Assembly: GCA_046590705.1 (NCBI GenBank)
Contig: JBKJUK010000337.1
Location: forward strand, 1-27,120
Length of the DNA: 27,120 nt
Direction of reading: 5' to 3'
Source of the DNA: JBKJUK01 sp046590705
GTDB taxonomy: Bacteria; Acidobacteriota; Thermoanaerobaculia; Gp7-AA8
Part shown: one piece after another, positions 6,650 to 14,304 of the stretch
Position numbering within the stretch: position 1 is the stretch's first letter
Layout of the letters: each line of letters starts with the position of its first letter
Program-made: the position numbers and the translations under genes
Notes under the pieces: generated by a model
What the model was told of the DNA's origin: nothing
The model's input: only the letters and a program-made list of their open reading frames with translations
Database searches by the model: none

Positions 6650-7651
6650 ATGTTGTGGTCAGATTTCCAGAAACCAAAGAAGCTCGATTACGACGCTGAG
6701 ACCCTGACGCCGACGTATGGTCGTTTCATCGCCCAGCCGTTCGAGCGGGGCTTCGGTACGACAATCGGGAACGCTCTTCGTCGTGTCCTGCTCTCGTCCA
6801 TCGAGGGTGCAGCGGTAACAGCAATCCGTGCCGAGGGAGTTCTTCATGAATTCTCCTCGCTCACCGGTGTGGTCGAAGACATGACCGACATCGTTTTGAA
6901 CATCAAACAGATTCCTTTCAAGCTTCACGGTCGCGGACCCAAGACCCTCTTCCTCGAGAAGAAAGGTCCCGGTACCGTCACCGCAGCGGACATTGACAGC
7001 GATCCGGATGTCGAGATTCTCGATCCGACCGCCCACATCGCAACCCTCTCCAAAGAAGGTTCGCTGAAGCTCGAACTGCGCCTCAAAATTGGTCGCGGCT
7101 ACATGGTTGCCGATAAGAACGCAGATGCAGATCTTCCGCTCGGCTACATTCCCATCGATTCGATCCACTCGCCGGTACGTCGTGTGGTCTATCACGTCGA
7201 AGGCGCACGCGTCGGTCAGATGACCGACTACGACCGTCTGGTCATGGAAGTCTGGACCAACGGCGCAGTCAGCTCCCAGGAATCACTTTCCCTGGCGGCC
7301 GAACTGATCACTGATCACATGTCCATCTTCAGCTCGTTCCACGCAGAAGAGGAAGATGTACAGGAAGTCATCGAAGTCACCGTAGATCCGAAGATGAGCG
7401 AGATGCTCGGTAAGCCCATCGAAGAACTCGACCTCTCCGTACGCTCGGCCAACTGTCTCAAGAATGCCAACATCCGTACCCTTGGCGATCTGGTCCAGCG
7501 CAGCGAGCGCGAGATGCTTTCGACCAAGAATTTCGGCCGCAAGTCGCTCGACGAAATCAAAGACGTCCTCGTCAGCCTCGGGCTCTCCTTCGGCATGTCC
7601 ATGAAGGGCGGCGACCGCAGCATGCGCCAGGAACCAGCACACAGCGAGTAA
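6650..7651 (+). CDS. rpoA: DNA-directed RNA polymerase subunit alpha
   Basis: Alpha dimerises to scaffold RNA polymerase, and its C-terminal domain touches UP elements and activators. The 333-residue protein has the N-terminal assembly domain (FIAQPFERGFGTTIGNALRR, then VLLSSIEGAAVTAIRAEGV), a linker around residues 230-255, and an alpha-CTD with the helix-hairpin-helix core (LSVRSANCLKNANIRTLGDL, then NFGRKSLDEIKDVL). GAGGAGG precedes the ATG. The 95-nt gap to rplQ holds a strong hairpin. Confidence 0.98.
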   Translation: MLWSDFQKPKKLDYDAETLTPTYGRFIAQPFERGFGTTIGNALRRVLLSSIEGAAVTAIRAEGVLHEFSSLTGVVEDMTDIVLNIKQIPFKLHGRGPKTLFLEKKGPGTVTAADIDSDPDVEILDPTAHIATLSKEGSLKLELRLKIGRGYMVADKNADADLPLGYIPIDSIHSPVRRVVYHVEGARVGQMTDYDRLVMEVWTNGAVSSQESLSLAAELITDHMSIFSSFHAEEEDVQEVIEVTVDPKMSEMLGKPIEELDLSVRSANCLKNANIRTLGDLVQRSEREMLSTKNFGRKSLDEIKDVLVSLGLSFGMSMKGGDRSMRQEPAHSE

Positions 7652-7662
7652 CTCCATCGTGA

Positions 7663-7709
7663 GGGAGCCCGGCCTGCTTTACCGCCAGCCGGCTCCCCGC
7701 AGTTTTCTT
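7663..7709 (+). terminator. Terminator-like hairpin between rpoA and rplQ
   Basis: GGGAGCCCGGC (7663-7673) pairs with GCCGGCTCCC (7688-7697), leaving one bulged C and a 14-nt loop. Five bases later comes TTTTCTT (7703-7709). The stem is strong but the T-run is offset and interrupted. Read-through to rplQ must occur, so this is more likely a weak attenuator, pause or processing site than a full stop. Confidence 0.45.
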
Positions 7710-7746
7710 CCCGAACATCACCTAGAAAAGAAAGAAGAGGTTTTAC

Positions 7747-8295
7747 ATGAGACACGGAATGGCCAACCGCAAGCTCGGGCGTACCTCGGCGCATCGAAAA
7801 GCGCTGTTCCGCAACCAGCTTGCTTCTATCCTCGACAAAGAGCGCATCGTCACCACGCTCATCAAGGCGAAAGAACTTCGTCCGATCGTCGAACGGATGA
7901 TCACACTCGGCAAGATTGATTCGGTTCATACCCGCCGCCTTGCAGCACAGACCATCGCTGAGAACACCCTGGTGCAGAAGCTCTTCACCGACGTATCGGT
8001 CCGCTTCTCCAGCCGTCCGGGCGGATACCTCCGGATCGTCAAACTCGGACCTCGCCGCGGCGACGGTGCCGAGATGGCCATCCTCGAGTTCGTCGACTAC
8101 GAGCTCGGCAAAGATACGACCTCCAATGCCACTCCTACCAAGGGCGGCAAAAAGGCAGCAGTGAAAGCTGAGGCCGCGACCACACCCGCCGCAACCAAAG
8201 GTGCAAAAGGCGCCGCAAAAAACAAAGACGCAGAAGTAGCCGACGGCGAAAAAGCAAAGAAGCCCCGCAAGAAAAAAGACGAAGCAGCAGAGTAG
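7747..8295 (+). CDS. rplQ: 50S ribosomal protein L17 with long basic tail
   Basis: Large-subunit protein near the peptide exit. Residues 1 to about 120 are a normal L17: MRHGMANRKLGRTSAHRKAL, then FRNQLASILDKERIVTTLIKAKELRP and GGYLRIVKLGPRRGDGAEMAILEFVD. The remaining 60 residues are a low-complexity Ala/Lys/Thr/Glu tail (from about KDTTSNATPTKGGKK to KKPRKKKDEAAE), which most L17 proteins (about 120-130 residues) lack. Such a tail is probably disordered, and its role is unknown. Last gene of the operon; a terminator follows 20 nt after the stop. Confidence 0.97.
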   Translation: MRHGMANRKLGRTSAHRKALFRNQLASILDKERIVTTLIKAKELRPIVERMITLGKIDSVHTRRLAAQTIAENTLVQKLFTDVSVRFSSRPGGYLRIVKLGPRRGDGAEMAILEFVDYELGKDTTSNATPTKGGKKAAVKAEAATTPAATKGAKGAAKNKDAEVADGEKAKKPRKKKDEAAE

Positions 8296-8315
8296 TTCGC
8301 TTCGTCGCTGAATCT

Positions 8316-8343
8316 AAAAAGCCCGCCGGAAGGCGGGCTTTTT
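8316..8343 (+). terminator. Intrinsic terminator of the spc/alpha operon
   Basis: A perfect stem GCCCGCC (8321-8327) / GGCGGGC (8332-8338) with a GGAA tetraloop is flanked by AAAAA and TTTTT, so the pairing extends to 12 bp. This is a textbook Rho-independent terminator, 20 nt after the rplQ stop. It could also work on the minus strand. Confidence 0.96.
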
Positions 8344-8414
8344 GTTGTGTGATGTATCTACGTGGAAGTAATAGCGGAGAGTCACGGGATCGCGACAAGG
8401 CGCGATTGTGTGGG

Positions 8415-8432
8415 ACAGGCAATCCTGCCTGT
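8415..8432 (+). repeat. Short palindromic repeat, copy near 8.4 kb
   Basis: Exact copy of the 18-nt core ACAGGCAATCCTGCCTGT, a 7-bp stem around an ATCC loop. It lies in the 8344-8579 gap between the operon terminator and the flavoprotein gene. I see no other clear element in that gap; it has no convincing promoter. Confidence 0.8.
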
Positions 8433-8579
8433 GGCGCGACGCACTGACTTCGAAGGACGAATTCCGCGCACCGAGATGTCCTGCCTATTGCGACTCGACG
8501 CGACGAGCCGTGAACGATGTACGAATACCTGAGCTCTGAGCGGATCCAATCTTCACGAGGACTCTTCATAGGCGTAATA

Positions 8580-9248
8580 ATGTCGGCCATGACGCACCCG
8601 AAAGTCCCACACACGCGGCCCCGCATTACGAGCGACGAGATGCATGGTCGTGTTCGCGAGTTCATGGAAGACATCCGAACCAGGCGCTCCGTTCGCGACT
8701 TCACTTCTGAGCCAATCCCCGATGAAGTGCTGTCACTGGCCATCGAAGCTGCGGCCTCGGCGCCTTCGGGAGCGAATATGCAGCCCTGGAAATTCGTTGT
8801 GGTCCGCGATGCAGAGCTGAAGCGCAGGATCCGAATCGCCGCCGAGGACGAGGAGAAGCTGAACTACTCGGGGCGTATGCCTGAAGAGTGGCTTCGTGCA
8901 CTCGCTCCTCTGGAGACTGACTGGCGTAAGGAGTTTCTGGAAATCGCGCCCGCACTCATCGTGGTCTTCAAGGAAGACTACGGAATCAGCGATGGAAAGA
9001 AGGTGCGTCACTATTACGTGAACGAGTCGGTGGGAATCGCCTGCGGGTTTCTACTTGCCGCGCTGCATCGTGCTGGCCTCTCTACTCTTACTCACACGCC
9101 TAGTCCGATGGGATTTCTTCGAAGTGTTCTGAACCGTCCGGAGAACGAGAAGGCCTACCTGTTAATCCCCGTCGGCTACGCTGCCGCGGATTGTCAGGTG
9201 CCCGACATCTCGCGCAAGAGTGTGAGTCAGGTGAGCGTGTGGATGTGA
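8580..9248 (+). CDS. Nitroreductase-fold flavoprotein, iodotyrosine deiodinase-like
   Basis: FMN-dependent protein of the nitroreductase superfamily. From the chosen ATG, RRSVRDF lies at residues 35-41 (FMN phosphate contact) and APSGANMQPW is around 61-70. The C terminus contains YYVNESVGIACGFLLAALH, then GLSTLTHTPSPM and RPENEKAYLLIPVGYAA. The lid matches iodotyrosine deiodinase rather than ordinary nitroreductases: Glu92 and Tyr96 in EEKLNY and Lys117 in DWRKEFL sit at the spacing of the Glu-Tyr-Lys triad that holds the halotyrosine zwitterion in human and mouse IYD. A reductive dehalogenation or related reaction on an aromatic amino acid is inferred, not shown. An in-frame ATG at 8517 adds 21 unlikely-looking residues, and no start has a strong Shine-Dalgarno. 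Confidence 0.85.
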   Translation: MSAMTHPKVPHTRPRITSDEMHGRVREFMEDIRTRRSVRDFTSEPIPDEVLSLAIEAAASAPSGANMQPWKFVVVRDAELKRRIRIAAEDEEKLNYSGRMPEEWLRALAPLETDWRKEFLEIAPALIVVFKEDYGISDGKKVRHYYVNESVGIACGFLLAALHRAGLSTLTHTPSPMGFLRSVLNRPENEKAYLLIPVGYAAADCQVPDISRKSVSQVSVWM

Positions 9249-9280
9249 GAGAGAAACAGGATCGCTTTCCAGGGGGGGCC

Positions 9281-9429
9281 GTCATCCCGAGCGGCGGGAT
9301 GGGTGGGTGCGAGGGATCTACGCACAGGGACCGCGCTTGGAATGACGAGCGCGACCCTTGCTCGTAGATTCCTCAGTCGCACCCCTCTCATTGTTAGCTA
9401 CCAGGCTCGGCGTGCTCCTTCGGAATGAC
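9281..9429 (-). repeat. 150-bp nested palindromic repeat, copy A (inverted)
   Basis: Bounded by GTCATCCCGA and TCGGAATGAC, with an inner pair GAGGGATCTACG (9311-9322) / CGTAGATTCCTC (9363-9374). Its reverse complement aligns along its length with copies at 13540-13690 and 18087-18235. There is no coding potential or transposase. It fills most of the 257-nt gap between the flavoprotein and nucleotidyltransferase genes. The rest of that gap (9430-9505) shows nothing I recognise. Confidence 0.8.
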
Positions 9430-9505
9430 CTGGCCGATCAACCTTCAATATACGACTCGCAAACCCGCATATCGGTGAAACAAAGACGACACGCACCGCG
9501 TGAGA

Positions 9506-10015
9506 CTATTTCGGAAGCGAATCGAGTATTGCCCGCTCGTCCTCACTCAACGAGTCCGCAAGGCCTGGATCTCCTTCCAGTAGCGACTCGGCATCGGCCA
9601 GATCCTGCAGGCGCTTCGATCGTCGCCGGGCCGGATCTGAACCTGCCCTTAACTTTTGGTGAAGCAGATCCATAACGCGAAGCACGCAGAAAGACACCCC
9701 ATCGAGTTCAAGGGTATCCGCAGCCTCGATGGCACCGGCGACTGCGGGATCGTCGCTGAACTGGACGGGAGTTCCATCACTCGAGAGCCAGTTGTCCGAG
9801 AATTCGAACGAGCCTGTAAATGTGAATCCATTCGAGATTAGCGCTTCCCGGGGAAGGGTTGCTCGATCCAGAAGAGCGATGTCGATGTCGAGCGTCGTTC
9901 GCGGTTCTCTCTGATGGACCTGCAGAGCCACACCGCCGATGATGGCGTACTGAACCCGATGTTCGGACAGAAGTCTGCAAACCGCGAGAAGAGTCGGGCG
10001 TTTGGTCTGCTCCAT
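9506..10015 (-). CDS. Orphan AbiEii-like nucleotidyltransferase
   Basis: Predicted nucleotidyltransferase-fold protein of about 169 residues. Near the N terminus IIGGVALQVH is followed by PRTTLDIDIAL, the hG[GS]...Dh[DE]h metal-binding pattern (Gly27-Gly28, Asp43, Asp45). The C-terminal VLRVMDLLHQKLRAG and RRSKRLQDLADAESLLEG match the domain of AbiEii/AbiGii-type proteins. A third catalytic carboxylate is not obvious, since the equivalent strand reads TPVQF. I chose ATG 10015 because GAGGGGTGAA sits just upstream; an ATG at 10078 adds 21 residues without a good Shine-Dalgarno. There is no AbiEi-like antitoxin gene beside it. It follows the protease gene by 92 nt on the same strand. Substrate and role are unknown. 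Confidence 0.75.
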   Translation of the reverse strand: MEQTKRPTLLAVCRLLSEHRVQYAIIGGVALQVHQREPRTTLDIDIALLDRATLPREALISNGFTFTGSFEFSDNWLSSDGTPVQFSDDPAVAGAIEAADTLELDGVSFCVLRVMDLLHQKLRAGSDPARRRSKRLQDLADAESLLEGDPGLADSLSEDERAILDSLPK

Positions 10016-10107
10016 TTCACCCCTCAGCCAATGCCACTGGCGATCGAGCAGGAATCCGGTCTCGAGTCCAGATGTCATGCAGTCAATTGTACATGCCGTG
10101 ATCGCCT

Positions 10108-13100
10108 CTAGTTCTTCGGTGCGTCAGATGGTGGCGTTGGAGTGACCACCGCACGAACGGGAGTCTTCTTTAATTGCTCGAGTAGAACCTCGATCGCTTT
10201 CTCGAGGGATGGGTCCTGCCCGGCTGCAACCAGGTCGGGCCGGTCCACGACTTCGATGTCCGGCGAAACGCCTTCGTTCTCCACAGCCCACTTTCCTTCG
10301 GTATCGAAAAATCGGAAGGTCGGTACATTGATGGCTCCACCGTCCATCAGGCTTGGGCCCCCTGACAGTCCGATCAAGCCGCCCCAGGTTCGTGTTCCGA
10401 TGATGGTTCCCAGATTGCGCTTACGGAAGTAGTAGGGGAGTGCGTCGCCACCCGACGCGGAGTATCCGTTGATCAGCATGGCCTTGGGGCCGCGGTGCGC
10501 GAAGGCCGGTGTGACCGACGGTTCGATGTTACGGCGTGCCCAGTAACTGAGCACATCGCGATCGAGTAGTTCGATCATGCGGTCGGGAATGAAGCCGCCG
10601 CCGTTGTAACGATCGTCGATGATCAGCGCCTCTTTCCGGGCTTGCGGGTAGAAGTTCTTGAACAGTTCGCGATTTCCCTCCTGTCCGGTGTTGGGCAGGT
10701 GGATGTAGCCGATGCGACCGCCTGAAAGCTTCTCGACCATGGCCCGTCGCGAGGCGACCCAGTCGAGGTAGCGCAGATTGGTCTCCTTGCGAGTCGGCTT
10801 CACTCGCTCGTCATGCGCGCCCGCTCCATCTGGCTGTGAACTCACGCGCAGAGTTACTGTGCGATTGGCCTTGTTCTCCATCAGGCGGTAGAAATTATCG
10901 ACGCCCTTGGTCGAAGTGCCATCCACCGCTAGAATGAAGTCTCCTGCTTTTACGCGCACACCCGGCTCGGTGAGCGGCGAGCGGAACGACTCATGCCAGT
11001 TCTCTCCCGGGAAGATTCTGGCGATCCGGAAGTAACCTGACTCGTGCGGCTCGATCTCAGCGCCCAGCAAACCGTTCTCTACTCGTTTGACTTGCCAGTC
11101 CTGCGAGGTCTCCACATACACGTGACCGGCATTCAGTTCGCCGGCGACCTCCCCGAGGATGTAGTCGAGATCCGACCGGTGTGCTACGTGTGGAACGAGA
11201 GGCGCGTATTTCGCCTTCACGCCGGCCCAGTCCAGTCCGTGCATCTTCGGGTCGTAGAACCAGTCGCGCAGAAGTCGCCAGGCGTCGTTGTACTGCTGAG
11301 CCCATTCGGCTCGTGGTTCAATGCGCATTTCCAGTTTGTCGAGCGCGAGCAACGCATCCGCTTTCTGGGCGGGTTTGGCGGGTATGATTCCGTAGTCCAG
11401 GCCTTTTCTGAAGATGATCTTCTCGCGGTTTGCGGAGAGGTCGTAGCCGGCTACGCCCTCCAGGACCGTCTCTTCCTTCTTGTCGTCTATGTTGTAAAGC
11501 TTCAGCGCAGTGAGAGGGCCTGTTCCGGTCAGATAGAGCACGCCGTTCGGCAGGGCCTCGATGGCGCGGTAATTTCCAGGAGCGCCAGGAATGGCCCGAA
11601 CTCTACGCTCGAATCCTGCGATGTCGATCCGGATCGGCGCCATCGCGCCTTTCACTGCAGTCGTGTCCTGCTTCGCAGGCGTGGCGCCGACCGTTGCATC
11701 AGATTTCACCTCGGATGTCGCTGCGACTGGCGCTTTCTCCGCGGCCGTTTGCGCTGCCGCAATCTCCTCATCGCTGGTGGGGAGGAAGAGCGCCGGGCCA
11801 TCGTCGGCCAGCAGTCCTACATAGATGCGGGTCGGGTCGGTGTAGACGTAGTTGAACTCGAATCCGCTGAAGGTGAGATTGAAGTCACGATCCGAGGTGA
11901 AGTAAAGGTAGCGGCCCTTTGGATCGAAAGTTGGTGTTGAGTCGCTGGTCATTCCGCTGGTGAGCTGGAAGTTCTTCCCCTGCTCCACAGAGTGCAGGAA
12001 GATCGTGGAGAGGCGAGTCTCACTGTCGCGGTTGTAGGCCAGCCAGCGGCTGTCGGGAGCCCATCGATAGTAAGTGATGTTGTCGTAAATCCCTCGATCG
12101 ACCTCGGTGATCTGTCCGCTGCTGACCTCGACGTACTGCAGCAGTGACTCAGTGTCGGCGAATGCCAGTTTCTTACTATCCGGCGACCAGACTGGAGCGA
12201 ATCGCCAGGACTTTCCGCCGCGTGTAACCTGACGTTCGGTAGCAGCGGCTTCCGCGCCTCGCACCCAGAGCTCGTACTCACCCGTGCGATCGCTCAGATA
12301 GGCAATCCACTTTCCGTCAGGAGACCAGGCCGGGTCGAGTTCACGAACCCCGGGAGTCTGCGTGAGATTGCGAATCTCGCCGTCTTTGGCAGGTACGGTG
12401 AAGATGTCTCCACGCGCGCCGAGAAGCGCCCGCGCACCGCTGGGAGAAAGCGAGAAGTTTCCGATGTTGGTCTTCACGTTCTGGAATCTCGGCAGCGTGG
12501 TCTTCAGATCGCTGGCGATACGGATTGGAATGCGCGAAGGCTGACCGAGGGCTGGATCGTAGCGGTAGATGTAACCACCCGCTTCATAGACGATCTGATC
12601 GGCACTGGCGCTGGGCCAGAGCACGTCGAAGTCAGCGTGGGTCGTGACTTTCTTCGTCTGCTTCGTGCGTGTGTCGTATGCGTAGAGATTCAAGAGTCGG
12701 TCACGATCTGAGGTGAAGTAGATGGTGTCTTTCACCCAGACCGGCTGGTTGTCGGTGGCCTTGTCGCTGGTGATCTGCTCGGCTTTATTTCGCTCGAGGT
12801 CATAGATCCACACATCCTGGGCCCGGCCTCCGCGGTAACGTTTCCATGTTCTGAACTCACGCTCGATCGGCGTGTAGACGATCTTCGTTCCATCGGGCGA
12901 GTACATGCCTCCGCCCGCTTCCGGAATCGCTAGCGCTTTCTCCGTACCTCCGTCCGCAGGCACGACATACGGGATTCCCATACGGTCGCTCCAGGGAAGG
13001 CGGTGCGGGAGGAAGAGAATATTCTTCCCGTCGGGACTCCAGTCCAGAATGCGGTTATCGATGCCGCCACGCGGAGGAAGCGCGCCGACGTCGTTGTAGA

Positions 13101-13413
13101 AGGTCAGTTGCTTCGGCTCGCCACCATCAACGCTGATCACATGGACCTGCCGCGAGCCGCTGTAGTCGCCGGTGAAGGCGATGCGACGACCATCGGGTGA
13201 AAACTTTGGAAAGAGCTCCAGTCCTTCGTGCGAAGTGAGGCGTCGCGCGTTGCCACCGCTGACGTCCGCAATCCAGATGTCACCTGCATAGACGAAGGCA
13301 ACGCTCTTCCCCTGAATGTCGGGCTGGCGAAGGAGGCGTGTGAGATTTTCCTGCGCCGAGGAAGTCAGCGCGATGAGAGACAGAATTGCAGCGAGAGAAA
13401 CGCTTCGAAGCAT
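10108..13413 (-). CDS. Exported tricorn-like S41 family protease
   Basis: A 1101-residue relative of archaeal tricorn protease, which degrades oligopeptides. A Sec signal peptide (MLRSVSLAAILSLIALTSSAQ) implies export, unlike cytosolic tricorn. Residues about 30-540 form two beta-propellers with repeated SPDG(K/R)xIAF-type blades. An Ala/Thr/Lys-rich linker spans about 545-590, a PDZ domain about 783-860, and the S41 catalytic domain 890-1080. By spacing with tricorn, Ser987 (in YSASGGD) is the nucleophile, Glu1045 (in ENEGVSPD) and His764 (in ELNAGHVYVE) complete the site. The residue before the His is Gly, where tricorn has Ser. AAAGGA precedes the ATG. The three-part architecture gives high confidence in family; substrates are unknown. 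Confidence 0.93.
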   Translation of the reverse strand: MLRSVSLAAILSLIALTSSAQENLTRLLRQPDIQGKSVAFVYAGDIWIADVSGGNARRLTSHEGLELFPKFSPDGRRIAFTGDYSGSRQVHVISVDGGEPKQLTFYNDVGALPPRGGIDNRILDWSPDGKNILFLPHRLPWSDRMGIPYVVPADGGTEKALAIPEAGGGMYSPDGTKIVYTPIEREFRTWKRYRGGRAQDVWIYDLERNKAEQITSDKATDNQPVWVKDTIYFTSDRDRLLNLYAYDTRTKQTKKVTTHADFDVLWPSASADQIVYEAGGYIYRYDPALGQPSRIPIRIASDLKTTLPRFQNVKTNIGNFSLSPSGARALLGARGDIFTVPAKDGEIRNLTQTPGVRELDPAWSPDGKWIAYLSDRTGEYELWVRGAEAAATERQVTRGGKSWRFAPVWSPDSKKLAFADTESLLQYVEVSSGQITEVDRGIYDNITYYRWAPDSRWLAYNRDSETRLSTIFLHSVEQGKNFQLTSGMTSDSTPTFDPKGRYLYFTSDRDFNLTFSGFEFNYVYTDPTRIYVGLLADDGPALFLPTSDEEIAAAQTAAEKAPVAATSEVKSDATVGATPAKQDTTAVKGAMAPIRIDIAGFERRVRAIPGAPGNYRAIEALPNGVLYLTGTGPLTALKLYNIDDKKEETVLEGVAGYDLSANREKIIFRKGLDYGIIPAKPAQKADALLALDKLEMRIEPRAEWAQQYNDAWRLLRDWFYDPKMHGLDWAGVKAKYAPLVPHVAHRSDLDYILGEVAGELNAGHVYVETSQDWQVKRVENGLLGAEIEPHESGYFRIARIFPGENWHESFRSPLTEPGVRVKAGDFILAVDGTSTKGVDNFYRLMENKANRTVTLRVSSQPDGAGAHDERVKPTRKETNLRYLDWVASRRAMVEKLSGGRIGYIHLPNTGQEGNRELFKNFYPQARKEALIIDDRYNGGGFIPDRMIELLDRDVLSYWARRNIEPSVTPAFAHRGPKAMLINGYSASGGDALPYYFRKRNLGTIIGTRTWGGLIGLSGGPSLMDGGAINVPTFRFFDTEGKWAVENEGVSPDIEVVDRPDLVAAGQDPSLEKAIEVLLEQLKKTPVRAVVTPTPPSDAPKN

Positions 13414-13539
13414 GGGCGTCGTCCTTTCGTTTCGGAGCGCGGCGACTGCCGCGTTGATGGTGTCGTGAATTCTACGTGAAGAGCGGGATGACAGTTTCGA
13501 GATGCCGAGGTGCTCCTGCTGCGATGCTCTGTCAGCATC

Positions 13540-13690
13540 GTCATTCCGAAAGAGCGAGCCTTGCTTGGTAGCGGGTCGAGACTGGTGCTGCGACTGAGGA
13601 ATCTACGCGAAGGGTACGCGCTCGAAATTACGCAGCGCGGTCCTTGCGCGTAGATTCCTCGCACCCACCCTTCCCGCCGCTCGGAATGAC
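13540..13690 (+). repeat. 150-bp nested palindromic repeat, copy B
   Basis: Ends GTCATTCCGA and TCGGAATGAC are inverted repeats of each other, and inside them GAGGAATCTACGCG (13596-13609) pairs perfectly with CGCGTAGATTCCTC (13647-13660). It occupies half of the 312-nt gap between the protease and isochorismatase-family genes. The remaining flanks (13414-13539 and 13691-13725) show no gene or clear signal beyond the protease Shine-Dalgarno. Confidence 0.85.
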
Positions 13691-13725
13691 GGCAACTGCC
13701 TCGGTCCCTGCCGCCGACCCGGCCT

Positions 13726-14277
13726 CTACTTCACCAGCTTTGAAATCGCCCTGAACTCGTCCGTTCCCGCGTTTACGGTCATCTCGAAGAGTGCCATCTC
13801 CGTGCTGGTGAGTTTCGCGCCTTCGTACATAAGGCGACGTCGTGCAGTCTCGCGGTTCTCGATGGTGCGAGAGCCTGTGGCGTCCGCAACCAGAAATACT
13901 TCATGCCCGAGGTCCAGCAGATCGATGGCGGTCTGGTAAACGCAGACGTGTGCTTCGACGCCGCAGAGGATGACTTGGCTGCGACCGCTCGAAGCGAGGG
14001 CCGTCGCGAACTCTTCGCAGCCCGCCGAGGAGAAACAGACCTTCTCAATGGGTTGAATGCTGTCCGTCTCGTCGAGCGCTGTACGCAGAACTGGCACGGT
14101 CGAACCGAGCCCTCTCACATACTGCTCGGTAGTGAGAATCGGCACTCCGAGAACATGACACCCGCGGATCAACCGCTCCACATTCCGGATGACGGTCTCG
14201 CTATCACCGATGACCGGCATGAGCTTCTGCTGCATGTCGACCACCACCAGAACAGCTGTCTCACGTTTCAACTTCAT
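13726..14277 (-). CDS. Isochorismatase-family hydrolase
   Basis: Cytoplasmic cysteine hydrolase of the isochorismatase-like superfamily (YcaC-type), 183 residues. The catalytic triad is visible: Asp14 in VVVDMQQKLMP, Lys79 in IEKVCFS and Cys112 in CGVEAHVCVYQTA. Family members hydrolyse amides or vinyl ethers, and the substrate cannot be told from sequence. I place the start at ATG 14277, preceded by GGGAG at 5 nt. The open frame extends to 14340, but those 21 residues are translated from a palindromic repeat (SQAGLPVLH) and are almost certainly not protein. It is the last gene of a minus-strand cluster, separated from the dehydrogenase gene by a repeat pair. Confidence 0.9.
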   Translation of the reverse strand: MKLKRETAVLVVVDMQQKLMPVIGDSETVIRNVERLIRGCHVLGVPILTTEQYVRGLGSTVPVLRTALDETDSIQPIEKVCFSSAGCEEFATALASSGRSQVILCGVEAHVCVYQTAIDLLDLGHEVFLVADATGSRTIENRETARRRLMYEGAKLTSTEMALFEMTVNAGTDEFRAISKLVK

Positions 14278-14304
14278 CGTTCTCCCGAGTGGAGCACAGG
14301 TTCT

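Noticed and set aside
9506..10078. AbiE abortive-infection toxin-antitoxin pair
   Set aside because: Only the nucleotidyltransferase-like half is present; no winged-helix AbiEi-type gene is adjacent on either side.
11044..11940. Plus-strand open frame of 298 codons opposite the protease gene
   Set aside because: It is antisense to a clearly recognised S41/PDZ/propeller protein and shows no family features of its own.
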